Shown here one piece after another: positions 20,029-28,308 of a DNA stretch of 52,169 bases. The position numbers and the translations under genes are program-made. Where the stretch lies: positions 1 through 52,169 of the forward strand of contig NZ_CAMYOM010000022.1 of assembly GCF_947260015.1 (NCBI RefSeq). Direction: 5' to 3'. Position 1 is the first letter of the stretch; each line of letters opens with the position of its first letter. The DNA is from an uncultured Eudoraea sp. (GTDB lineage: Bacteria > Bacteroidota > Bacteroidia > Flavobacteriales > Flavobacteriaceae). Below the pieces are notes generated by a model that was not told the origin of the DNA, did not search any database, and saw nothing but the letters and a program-made list of their open reading frames with translations.

Positions 20029-20697
20029 TTATTTTGTCAAATACTTGTCCAACGGTACCAGCAGGTTTTTTGCAGTACTTAATTCTTCAGCGAGGGCCTG
20101 GGCTTCGCCGATCATCTCAGTCGATAAGCCGCGAGTAGCCGAAATATTTTGTTTAGCATGGTTTTGTGGTGAGGGATCCATTGTAGCCGAAACCAGAAGC
20201 AGCGCAACGCCTGCGACCTTATTTTCTTTCACACCCTGAGCCCGCACATACAGCATGCCTAAATTACCAATAGCCAGTGGATCTCCCTGCACGGATGCCT
20301 TGCGATACCACTCATTAGCTTTTGCAAAATCAATTGCAGTGCCCCGACCATTTTCATACAGTACCCCAAGATTAAACTGCGCTGCAGGATTCCCCTGAGA
20401 AGCCGATTTATCATACCAAACAACCGCTTCCTTCTCATTTTTGGCAATCCCTATGCCTTGCTCATACATCAAAGCCACATTGAATTGAGAGTCGGCGTGG
20501 CCGTCCTTAGCAGCAGTGAGAAACTCTTTGTAGGCGAGAGGCAGGTCGTTGGCCTGATAAGCTGCGATACCCGCTTCGAAATTGGCATTTTCTGCAGCTT
20601 GAGCGTGGGCCTCAACCATAAATGACATGGAGGCAATAAGGCACACTCTTAGAGCAAGATTTTTGAAGTTGAATGGTTTCATTTTGTATTGTTTCAA
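20029..20697 (-). CDS. Secreted Sel1-repeat protein, probably acquired from a proteobacterium
   Basis: The 222-residue protein has a signal peptide with an A-x-A site (VEAHAQA) and about four Sel1-like repeats (SQFNVALMYEQGIGIAKNEK, AAQFNLGVLYENGRGTAIDF, AIGNLGMLYVRAQGVKENK). Sel1 repeats mediate protein-protein contacts. Base use differs from the neighbours: I count 28 and 29 GC in the two 60-base lines 20041-20160, against 20 GC in 19801-19860. Signal peptide style and composition suggest horizontal transfer. The start could also be the ATG five codons further in. Confidence 0.75.
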   Translation of the reverse strand: MKQYKMKPFNFKNLALRVCLIASMSFMVEAHAQAAENANFEAGIAAYQANDLPLAYKEFLTAAKDGHADSQFNVALMYEQGIGIAKNEKEAVVWYDKSASQGNPAAQFNLGVLYENGRGTAIDFAKANEWYRKASVQGDPLAIGNLGMLYVRAQGVKENKVAGVALLLVSATMDPSPQNHAKQNISATRGLSTEMIGEAQALAEELSTAKNLLVPLDKYLTK

Positions 20698-20735
20698 ATA
20701 CCGACGAATTTACGAATTAAAAAGCAATTTTTTGG

Positions 20736-20858
20736 TCAAACTAGGAGACGTTGGAAGTTAGAAACATCGATAGTTTCACTTTTCAGATAAGTGGCAATGG
20801 ATTGTTGTAAGTCCTGCTCATCTTTGCAATCAACACTTTCATACCATAAATTGTGCCT
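20736..20858 (-). pseudogene. Possible remnant of a coding sequence
   Basis: The gap 20698-21026 contains no complete gene. On the minus strand a 40-codon frame (20736-20858), closed by TAA upstream and TGA downstream, reads like protein (LWYESVDCKDEQDLQQSIA and so on) but has no start codon. I do not recognise the family. It may be the decayed end of a gene next to the Sel1 insertion, or chance. Confidence 0.25.
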
Positions 20859-21026
20859 TTAAAAATAAAGCTACATTCTAAGGTAAATTTAAAGCAAAAT
20901 AGATTTCAGACTTCGACTAAAATTCTTTACCGGAGAAATTGTGAGTTTAAATCTAAATTCCGGTTACCTCCGTGATTGGCTGTAAATCAATTTCCATGAG
21001 TGGTCTGTAAAGCAGGCCTTGAAAAC

Positions 21027-21743
21027 TTATTTCTTGTCTTTTAACCAGATCTCAAATTCTTTTTTGGATCGTTCATTGGTAAGCGGATAGAGACCAATTA
21101 TTTCCTGCCCTTCCAATACTTTTTCCATAACAAATTCTTCATACAGAGTCATTTTAAGGCACTCATCTGCTACTTCATCTGCAAGATTAAAAGGAATAAT
21201 TATGACGCCGTCATCATCGCCAACAACGACATCCCCGGGAAAAACAGCAACATCTCCACAACCTATAGGTATATTTATGTCAATTGCCTGGTGCAATGTC
21301 AGGTTTGTTGGTGCAGAAGGCATATTATGATAAGATGGTAGGGGCAAGGAAGCGATTTCAGCGGAGTCCCTGAATCCGCCATCAGTTACGATTCCTGCGG
21401 CCCCTCTTACCATTAAACGAGTAGCCAAAATAGATCCGGCAGAGGCCGCTCTTGGATTCTTTCTACTGTCAATAATTAGTACAGCACCCTCCGGGCACTC
21501 CTCAACTGCCACACGTTGCGGATGTTTAGGATCTTTAAACACCTCAATAGGGTTCAAGTCTTCTCTGGCCGGAATGTATCTAAGAGTATAGGCTTCCCCA
21601 ACCATGGTTGCCTTACCCGGCTGGAGTGGTTTTACGCCTTGTATAAACTGATTCTTTAAACCTTTTTTAAACAGGCAGGTGGCAATAGTCGCCGTACTCA
21701 CTTTCTTTAGTTTTTCTCTGGTTGATATAGTTAATTTTGACAT
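21027..21743 (-). CDS. RraA-like protein (HMG/CHA aldolase fold)
   Basis: This is a soluble protein of 238 residues from the preferred start MSKLTISTREKL; an upstream ATG at 21779 would add twelve poorly typical residues. It carries RraA-family segments: MVGEAYTLRY, the RGAAGIVTDGGFRD motif containing the Arg-Asp pair used by divalent-metal-dependent HMG/CHA aldolases, and GDVVVGDDDGVIIIP. The family includes aldolases or decarboxylases of 2-keto acids as well as RNase E inhibitors. In a uronate locus a role in cleaving a keto-acid intermediate is more likely, but this is inference. It is the last gene of a three-gene minus-strand set divergent from the PL6 lyase. Confidence 0.8.
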   Translation of the reverse strand: MSKLTISTREKLKKVSTATIATCLFKKGLKNQFIQGVKPLQPGKATMVGEAYTLRYIPAREDLNPIEVFKDPKHPQRVAVEECPEGAVLIIDSRKNPRAASAGSILATRLMVRGAAGIVTDGGFRDSAEIASLPLPSYHNMPSAPTNLTLHQAIDINIPIGCGDVAVFPGDVVVGDDDGVIIIPFNLADEVADECLKMTLYEEFVMEKVLEGQEIIGLYPLTNERSKKEFEIWLKDKK

Positions 21744-21803
21744 GAATTCATTTTTATAATTGTTTTTCATAAATGACACTTGGTCAATGATAAAAAATTG
21801 ACT

Positions 21804-22775
21804 CTAGGATGCTCTTTTCCAAACTTCTCTTAAATAATGGAGATCCTTTTTCATTTGCTTAAATACTTCTTTTTTGTCCATTGACAACTTCGTGCTTCCA
21901 TGTTCGGCCCCACCCAAATCGTATTCTAAATGAAGCGAAACGGGAACGTTAATCTGATTTTTCTTAAGCAAAGAGAAGTAGCGTTCAAAATCCACCATGC
22001 CTTCCCCTAGAGGGGTATTGACAGGTTTCCACTTTCCATCTACCTTGCCCCATTTAAAGTCTTTAATAACGATAGTTTTGATAAACGGTTTAATTATCCT
22101 TAACCCAAGCTCCCAACTACTCCCACCTTCTACCACAGCATGTCTGATATCATATTGGCAACCCAAATTTTCGTTATCGGTAGTCGACAGTATTGGTGGC
22201 AAATCCCAAATCGGCGCACCTACATGATTACCAGCGTGATTTTGATAGCATCCGATTAGTCCTAATTTTTTGTTGAGTACTTCTAAGTTTTTGAACTTTT
22301 CCTTATATATTGCCTGACTTTCACTTATGGTCCTATCCTCAGGATAGGTCAACCAACCTGTGCGGTAATGTGTAAAACCTAACTTACTTGCCGTTTCCAA
22401 TACGATTTTGTCCTCTTGGTTTTCGGAATCAAGAACGTTCGTAGTAATCATCTTCGGATTTAGGCCGTATGATTTCATTGCGGCCACTGCTTTGGGTAAA
22501 TCAACTGTTACCCTTTCTGGCAATACATGACCTTTTGGTCTTACCGTAAGGTCTAGACCATCAAAACCCATTTCAGCAGCGGCTTCAGACATATCAGTAT
22601 AATTAAGGAATTGTAAGTGTTTTGAAAACAAATGTACTTTTAAACCATTGTCTACTGAGTTTTTAGATCCAAATAAACCATTAGGCATGCTATTTATTGG
22701 GAAAATAAGAGCCGAACCGGCAATAGTCGATTGCTTAATAAAATTTCGTCTTGTTCTTAGTGTCGATTTTTTCAT
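21804..22775 (-). CDS. Tat-exported sugar isomerase/epimerase-like TIM-barrel protein
   Basis: The 323-residue protein begins with a twin-arginine signal (RRNFIKQS, residues 9-16, then a hydrophobic stretch). The xylose isomerase-like (AP endonuclease 2) TIM barrel has strands such as EMGFDGLDLTVR, IGCYQNHAGNHVGAP, CQYDIRHAV and SLHLEYD, which carry likely metal-binding His, Asp and Glu. The family includes epimerases, isomerases and lyases of sugar acids and 3-keto sugars. Export suggests it acts on sugars in the periplasm. It lies between another exported TIM-barrel gene and the RraA-like gene, all facing away from the PL6 lyase. Confidence 0.8.
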   Translation of the reverse strand: MKKSTLRTRRNFIKQSTIAGSALIFPINSMPNGLFGSKNSVDNGLKVHLFSKHLQFLNYTDMSEAAAEMGFDGLDLTVRPKGHVLPERVTVDLPKAVAAMKSYGLNPKMITTNVLDSENQEDKIVLETASKLGFTHYRTGWLTYPEDRTISESQAIYKEKFKNLEVLNKKLGLIGCYQNHAGNHVGAPIWDLPPILSTTDNENLGCQYDIRHAVVEGGSSWELGLRIIKPFIKTIVIKDFKWGKVDGKWKPVNTPLGEGMVDFERYFSLLKKNQINVPVSLHLEYDLGGAEHGSTKLSMDKKEVFKQMKKDLHYLREVWKRAS

Positions 22776-22812
22776 TTCAGTCGATGCTTTACTTTTAACT
22801 ATTAATACATGA

Positions 22813-23700
22813 TCATTGGTCTTGCAAGGATCTTAGTCCATCAATATTCTGAAATAAAACCTTTTTTACATCTGAGTTTTCAACATGTCCCAATATTCCC
22901 CAAGGTCCCCTAAATCCTGATTTTATAAATATCTTAATCATCTCTTTTTCATAATCTCCCTTACCAATGGCTAAGATTTTGTTTCCATTCTTTTCCATAC
23001 CATTAAGATTCACAGCTTTTAGATAAGGTATGACGGCATTCGCTATCTGAGGAATATCTTCAATACTGCCATGCGCGTGATGAAAATTATAGACCATACC
23101 CAATTCATGCTGTGGCAGGGCTTTGATTACCTCTAATTGGTAATATGGATTTCCGAACCATCCGCTATGGTTATATAAAGCAACCTTGCAATCAAGTTCG
23201 GCCGCTCTCATGGCTATAACATCAATTATTTTAACAGCCTTTGATAGCGATTGTTGGTGGTTGAGGTCCTTGAAGAAATTTTCACTAAGACTTACCCAAA
23301 ATGTAGTTTTAAGGTTTAATTGTTCTATAATTTTGAACAATCTTTCGTTTGCATGGCTTAGCTGCTCAATACCGTCCCTCTTGGCATTTAACCAAATCCA
23401 GACAGATAAAATTTCGATATCGTTATCCATGGCAAGTTGAAGTTCTAAAGATGTATCCTCAAGGTGCCTATCCCGCCAATCATATGCGTACTTGTTAAAT
23501 CCTATTTCTTTTATCAATGCGATTCTTTCTTTTGGGGAACGCTCCAAAGAATCATATGCGACTATACACCATGGGTAAGTATCTTTTAACTCAATTTTAT
23601 AAAAATCCTGGGCACTGGAGCATTGGACCATTAAGAACAAGAAAGACAGAAAAAAGTTCAGTAAATTTAGGTTTATTATGCTATAATGCGTTTTTACCAT
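22813..23700 (-). CDS. Exported sugar isomerase/epimerase-like TIM-barrel protein
   Basis: From the preferred ATG at 23700 (MVKTHYS) the protein has 295 residues and a signal peptide ending near QCSSAQ. A longer in-frame start at 23790 would run through the regulatory region and bury the signal, so I reject it. The barrel shows ALYNHSGWFGNP, GMVYNFHHAHG and GHVEN, with metal-ligand-like residues of the AP-endonuclease-2 fold. It is the first gene of the divergent minus-strand set; its 5' end is 39 bases from the promoter and operator cluster at 23739-23789. The substrate is unknown. Confidence 0.75.
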   Translation of the reverse strand: MVKTHYSIINLNLLNFFLSFLFLMVQCSSAQDFYKIELKDTYPWCIVAYDSLERSPKERIALIKEIGFNKYAYDWRDRHLEDTSLELQLAMDNDIEILSVWIWLNAKRDGIEQLSHANERLFKIIEQLNLKTTFWVSLSENFFKDLNHQQSLSKAVKIIDVIAMRAAELDCKVALYNHSGWFGNPYYQLEVIKALPQHELGMVYNFHHAHGSIEDIPQIANAVIPYLKAVNLNGMEKNGNKILAIGKGDYEKEMIKIFIKSGFRGPWGILGHVENSDVKKVLFQNIDGLRSLQDQ

Positions 23701-23738
23701 TTTGATTTTTCCGAATTGACAGGATATTAGTAAAACTA

Positions 23739-23768
23739 TTGGCAATTCAACAAATATACATATATTTG
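23739..23768 (+). promoter_or_regulatory. Promoter of the PL6-kdgK-PL7-manD unit
   Basis: TTG at 23739-23741, a 19-base spacer, then TATATTTG at 23761-23768 form a perfect Bacteroidetes -33/-7 promoter, 60 bases before the PL6 ATG. An oppositely oriented TATATTTG (plus-strand CAAATATA, 23751-23758) could serve the minus-strand TIM-barrel genes, although its -33 element is not clear. Confidence 0.7.
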
Positions 23769-23789
23769 GTAAACCAAACTGGTAAACCA
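23767..23789 (+). promoter_or_regulatory. Tandem GntR-type operators, 13-bp step
   Basis: TGGTAAACCA occurs at 23767-23776 and again at 23780-23789, start-to-start 13 bp. The arms TGGT/ACCA are the dyad expected for FadR-subfamily GntR regulators. The first copy overlaps the last bases of the -7 element, so bound regulator would block transcription. The same arrangement recurs at 32669, 36349 and 41408. Confidence 0.75.
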
Positions 23790-23828
23790 ATCTTAGATGT
23801 AAGTTGTGCCTTCAAAAATTTATTAATT

Positions 23829-26135
23829 ATGAAGAGAATATTAACTGTACTGTGTTTGTTATTTATTTTCAACGCTTGTGAAAATAAGACCAATCAGAAT
23901 ACCAAAATAGTAAGCAATCCTGAAGAATTAGGAGAAGCGATAAAAAATGCGCAGCCTGGCGATGACATTGTGTTGGCTAATGGCATTTGGAAAGACGTTC
24001 AAATTAAATTTATAGGAGAAGGTACTGAAGACAAACCAATATCAATAAAAGCAGAAACTCCGGGAAAAGTTTTTTTGGAGGGTGTTTCAGATTTAAAATT
24101 TGGAGGAAACTATTTAATAGTTGAAGGGCTACATTTTAGGAATGGTCATTCGCCTTCTGATGCAGTAATTGAATTTAAAGTTGATAAGACAAAAATAGGA
24201 AACCATTGTATTGTTACTAATTGCGTGATTGAAGATTTTAATAAACTAAAACGTGACAATTCAGATCGTTGGGTTCAGTTTTGGGGAAGGCATAATGCCT
24301 TAAGTAATTGTTATATTGCCGGCAAAACTAATAGAGGCCCAACAGTTAGAGTTGATCTAAGCGGGAATGAAAATATAAATAACTATCATCAAATAGTAAA
24401 TAATCATTTTGGGCCAAGACCACCAAAAGGAGGACCAAGTGGTGAGACTATTCAAATAGGTAATAGTTATACCTCAATGACTCCAAGCTATACAATGGTT
24501 GCCAATAATTTGTTTGAGGAATGCAATGGTGAGGTAGAAATTATTTCAAGCAAAACCAATTTTAACGAGTTTAGAAATAACGTGTTCTATAAAAGTGAAG
24601 GTTCTTTAGTGACCAGACATGGAAATTATTGCACTATAGATGGCAATTATTTTATTGGTGATGGTGTAAATCAAAATATTGGAGGTATCAGAATCATCAA
24701 TACAGGACATTGGGTTACAAATAATTATTTTTTTAATATCAAAGGGAAAAATTTCAGAAGTCCATTAGCGGTAATGAACGGAATTCCAAAATCACCATTA
24801 AATAGGTACAACCAGGTAACAGATGTTGTTGTAGCTTATAATACGTTTGTTAATTGTGACTCACCCTGGCAGTTTGGTGTTGGATCCAACATTAGCCAAA
24901 AAGATGTGTTGCCTTTATCTGAAATCAGATCTGCAAGACCATTACGTATGCTTGTAGCAAACAATGTTATTTATAATGAAAAAGGTGATCCCTCACCGAT
25001 TATCGAACATGACAAAGCCGATGGCGTAACGTTTAAAAGCAATGTCATCAATAATCAAAATGTAGCGTTTAAAGCTTTTGAAGGATTAGAAGCAAAAAGT
25101 TTTGAGATGAGTGAATATGGTGAAAATATATTAATGCCTTCAAGCAGTTTTGAAGTTGAGCCTTATGAAGGTTTTGGATTCGAAACCATTTCAAATGACC
25201 TTTTTGGAAACTCAAGAGAAAACAATAATATTGGAGCTGTTGTAGACATTAAAGCTAAGGACCCAATGATTTTAGATAAATCTAAATATGGAACATCCTG
25301 GTATCCTGGTGAAGTGGAGGCTAAAGAATCTAAAACTTTCGTTGCAACAAATAAAACAGATGACCTGGAAGCAAAAATTGGGGAAGCTGAAAATGGAGAT
25401 ATTATTACATTAAGTCCGGGAATATATACTCTTAACCAACCTCTGGCGATTAATAAAAATATTACAATTCAATCACAGGGTGAAAAAGCTGAAATTATAT
25501 TTACAGGAAGTGAAGACACGCCAGCTTTTGAATTACACCCAAAAGGATTTCTAACCATTAATAATGTTTCCTTAAAAGGAACAAAATCACAATACGCATT
25601 CGCTAGTTTAAAAGAAAACATGTTTACACATTTTGGGCTGTCAGTTTCCGATTGTGATATCGCTGATTTTAAATATGCGTTGAAAGTGTACAAAGAATCG
25701 TTTGCAGAACGTATCACTTTTGACAACACATCATTTTTGAACTGTGAAAATGGTTTGGAATTATCTGAAGAAACCAACGATAAAGGAGATTATAACGCGG
25801 AATATTTAACCATAAATAACTGCAATTTTAATGGCGTTAAAGCTAATGTTATAGATTACTACAGAGGTGGATATGATGAGTCTACAGTGGGGGGCAATCT
25901 GGTGGTTGCCAATAGCATGTTTACAAAATGCGGTGCTAAAGAGGAAAATGGAATTTTAATCAACACTTACGGTATCGTTAATGTGGATATTTCCGGAAAC
26001 CAATTTATGGACAACAGAGTAAAGTTGATTGCCCGCCTATGGGGAGCAAAAAATAATACCTATTCGAATAACGAAATAAAAAACTCAGGGGAGTTTATAG
26101 TTGAGGAAAATCTTCCCCTTAAATTGATGTACTAG
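23829..26135 (+). CDS. PL6 alginate lyase, two-domain, lipoprotein
   Basis: This beta-helix polysaccharide lyase cuts alginate by beta-elimination. The start ATG 23829 gives a lipoprotein signal with Cys17 (LFIFNAC). The first parallel beta-helix (about residues 25-400) carries the PL6 catalytic pair K242 in IISSKTNF and R263 in TRHGNYC, 21 residues apart as in AlyGC (K220/R241). A second beta-helix domain (about 480-768) follows, as in exolytic two-domain PL6 enzymes. The length of 768 residues fits. Surface or periplasmic location is inferred from the lipobox. It is the first gene of the unit, and kdgK starts 5 bases after it. Confidence 0.9.
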   Translation: MKRILTVLCLLFIFNACENKTNQNTKIVSNPEELGEAIKNAQPGDDIVLANGIWKDVQIKFIGEGTEDKPISIKAETPGKVFLEGVSDLKFGGNYLIVEGLHFRNGHSPSDAVIEFKVDKTKIGNHCIVTNCVIEDFNKLKRDNSDRWVQFWGRHNALSNCYIAGKTNRGPTVRVDLSGNENINNYHQIVNNHFGPRPPKGGPSGETIQIGNSYTSMTPSYTMVANNLFEECNGEVEIISSKTNFNEFRNNVFYKSEGSLVTRHGNYCTIDGNYFIGDGVNQNIGGIRIINTGHWVTNNYFFNIKGKNFRSPLAVMNGIPKSPLNRYNQVTDVVVAYNTFVNCDSPWQFGVGSNISQKDVLPLSEIRSARPLRMLVANNVIYNEKGDPSPIIEHDKADGVTFKSNVINNQNVAFKAFEGLEAKSFEMSEYGENILMPSSSFEVEPYEGFGFETISNDLFGNSRENNNIGAVVDIKAKDPMILDKSKYGTSWYPGEVEAKESKTFVATNKTDDLEAKIGEAENGDIITLSPGIYTLNQPLAINKNITIQSQGEKAEIIFTGSEDTPAFELHPKGFLTINNVSLKGTKSQYAFASLKENMFTHFGLSVSDCDIADFKYALKVYKESFAERITFDNTSFLNCENGLELSEETNDKGDYNAEYLTINNCNFNGVKANVIDYYRGGYDESTVGGNLVVANSMFTKCGAKEENGILINTYGIVNVDISGNQFMDNRVKLIARLWGAKNNTYSNNEIKNSGEFIVEENLPLKLMY

Positions 26136-26140
26136 AAATT

Positions 26141-27142
26141 ATGGCTAAAAAAGTAATAACCTTTGGTGAAGTAATGATGCGATTGTCCCCACCGGGCTAT
26201 GAGAAATTTTCACAGGCTTCTTCATTCGAACTTGTTTATGGAGGTGGTGAGGCGAATGTGGCCATTTCATGCGCTTATTTGGGCATGAAAGCCGCCCATG
26301 TGACCCGTTTTCCTGATAATGCCCTTGGCAAAGCGGCCACACAATTTTTACGTAAACATTGGCTAAGCACCGAACACGTTATTTATGGCGATGACATGAT
26401 GGGTAAGTATTTTCTTGAAAAAGGTGCAGTGCATAGACCAAGTGAGGTGGTTTACGAAAGAGAAGGCTCATCTTTCTCCTTAATTGAACCTTCAATGGTA
26501 AATTGGGAAGTTGTGCTCAAAGACGCCGATTGGTTCCATTGGACAGGGATTACCCCGGCCATTTCGGAAGGTGCCTACCAATGTTGCTTAGATGCCATTA
26601 AAACAGCGAACAAATTGGGAATAACTGTTTCAGGAGACATTAATTCGCGCAGCAACATGTGGAAATATGGCAAAACCATGCAGGAAGTTATCTCCGATTT
26701 AGTGCAAAATTGCGATGTTGTGATTACCAGCAGCCGGGGAATTCGCGAAACGTTCGGCTTGGGACAACCTGAAGATAATTTTCAGTTTTTAGCCAAACAG
26801 TTGATAAATCTTTTTCCCAATGTCAAGAAAGTGGTCAAGAAAACCAGAAGGCTCATAAGTGCTTCACACAACCAAATACAAGGTAAAATGTGGAACGGGG
26901 AAGCGTATATTAAAAGCGAAATGCTGAACATTACCCACATTATAGACCGTGTGGGTACTGGAGATGCCTTTGCCGCTGGCCTCATCTATGGTCTATTACA
27001 TTATGATGATGAAAAGGCTTTGGATTTCGCATCGGCTGCCTGTGCCTTAAAACATACGGTTCCCGGGGATGTAAATTTAGTGTCTTTGGAAAACGTATTA
27101 GGTTTAATGGAAGGGGACACTTCCGGTGAAATAAGAAGGTAG
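26141..27142 (+). CDS. kdgK: 2-keto-3-deoxygluconate kinase (PfkB family)
   Basis: The enzyme phosphorylates KDG to KDPG in the cytosol, the step after DEH reduction in alginate catabolism. Its 333 residues show the N-terminal VITFGEVMMRLSPPG, substrate-site GGGEANVAIS, and DRVGTGDAFAAGLIYG with the catalytic Asp near residue 274. It follows the PL6 gene by 5 bases, so it is cotranscribed. It is the only intact KDG kinase in the window, because the second copy at 45291 is broken. Confidence 0.92.
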   Translation: MAKKVITFGEVMMRLSPPGYEKFSQASSFELVYGGGEANVAISCAYLGMKAAHVTRFPDNALGKAATQFLRKHWLSTEHVIYGDDMMGKYFLEKGAVHRPSEVVYEREGSSFSLIEPSMVNWEVVLKDADWFHWTGITPAISEGAYQCCLDAIKTANKLGITVSGDINSRSNMWKYGKTMQEVISDLVQNCDVVITSSRGIRETFGLGQPEDNFQFLAKQLINLFPNVKKVVKKTRRLISASHNQIQGKMWNGEAYIKSEMLNITHIIDRVGTGDAFAAGLIYGLLHYDDEKALDFASAACALKHTVPGDVNLVSLENVLGLMEGDTSGEIRR

Positions 27143-27202
27143 TTTTTTAATGAACAATATACCCCACGTTCCATTTCAAAAAGAATTAATCAAAAATCTA
27201 AT

Positions 27203-28243
27203 ATGATGGGCAATAAAACTCTTAAATCATTAGTGCAATCTCTTTTAATGATTGGCCTTGTATTATTCATAAACAGTTGCTTTGATAAAGCCAAAAAATC
27301 TAAAAATGAAGACTCTAAGGCCACAATTTATCCGAGCGATGTAATTCCCTTTATGGATGAATGGAAAATTCTTTTAGGTGATGGTACTCGCTCTGAGGAA
27401 TTAGTGAATTATGAGAAGAAAGATTTCTTTTATGTTGCAAATGATGGAAAAACAGATTGGGTAGTTTATAAAACACCTAATTCTGGTATTACCTCACGCA
27501 CATCAAGTAACACAAGAACAGAATTAGGGCAAAAAGCACATTGGGTTCCCGAAACAGGGGGTAAATTAACAGGTACATTAAAAGTACAGCACGTTTCAAC
27601 CACAGGTGATGCAAGAGTTCCCTCTTCTTATTCAGTAGTGGTTGGGCAAATTCATAGTGATGAAGGACACGAAAACGAACCTTTAAAAATCTTTTATAAA
27701 AAATTTCCAGGTCATACAAAAGGCTCAGTTTTTTGGAATTATGAAATCAATACAAAAGGTGATAATTCTGGAAGATGGGATTTTTCAACAGCAGTTTGGG
27801 GATATGATTTTTCAGTTGTTGGGACAAATCCAACGACATATCCAGATGAACCAGAAGATGGTATTGCCTTAGGTGAAGAGTTCACCTACGAAGTAAATGT
27901 TTATAACGGTATTATGTACCTCACTTTTACTAGTAATGGACATGAGACTAAAACATTCACAAAAAGCTTACTGAAATCAGATTTTGCGAAAAAGTCTGAC
28001 ATTCCACAACAAGTTTTGACCGTATACGCGTCAAAAGGACGAGACGGAATTGAACGTGAAAATGCCTATGCTGGTGAAATTCAGTATTTTAAACAAGGTG
28101 CTTATAATCAGGCTAACGGGAAAAGTACTAAGTCAGAAACTTTTGATGGTGATATAGCAAAACAATATGCCAATGGAAGTTATGCAGAGATTTGGTTTAA
28201 AGACGCTTCTGTAAGTTCTGGTACATTGCCAGGAAAAGAATAA
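27203..28243 (+). CDS. PL7 alginate lyase, single-domain lipoprotein
   Basis: This jelly-roll endolytic alginate lyase has 346 residues. The lipobox is LFINSC (Cys26). The PL7 motifs are present: R105-TEL in SNTRTEL, QIH at 149-151 in VVGQIHSDEG, and YFKQGAYNQ (295-303) with the catalytic Lys and Tyr. It resembles the second domain of the double PL7 at 32775. Compared with both domains of that protein it lacks about eight residues between NGKS and the GDIAKQ segment, where they have an NxVWxxGAET stretch; activity is still likely because the cleft motifs are intact. Confidence 0.9.
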   Translation: MMGNKTLKSLVQSLLMIGLVLFINSCFDKAKKSKNEDSKATIYPSDVIPFMDEWKILLGDGTRSEELVNYEKKDFFYVANDGKTDWVVYKTPNSGITSRTSSNTRTELGQKAHWVPETGGKLTGTLKVQHVSTTGDARVPSSYSVVVGQIHSDEGHENEPLKIFYKKFPGHTKGSVFWNYEINTKGDNSGRWDFSTAVWGYDFSVVGTNPTTYPDEPEDGIALGEEFTYEVNVYNGIMYLTFTSNGHETKTFTKSLLKSDFAKKSDIPQQVLTVYASKGRDGIERENAYAGEIQYFKQGAYNQANGKSTKSETFDGDIAKQYANGSYAEIWFKDASVSSGTLPGKE

Positions 28244-28308
28244 TTTCTATGGATTACTTTGGCAAAATTCTTCATTAAAACCAAATTGGAATTCCAAAAG
28301 ATACTAGG

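Noticed and set aside
23701-23790. Upstream start for the minus-strand TIM-barrel gene
   Set aside because: It would also overlap the divergent control region, and the signal peptide starts at 23700.
23739-23828. Upstream start for the PL6 gene
   Set aside because: The extra 30 codons run through the promoter and operators; the lipoprotein signal begins at 23829.
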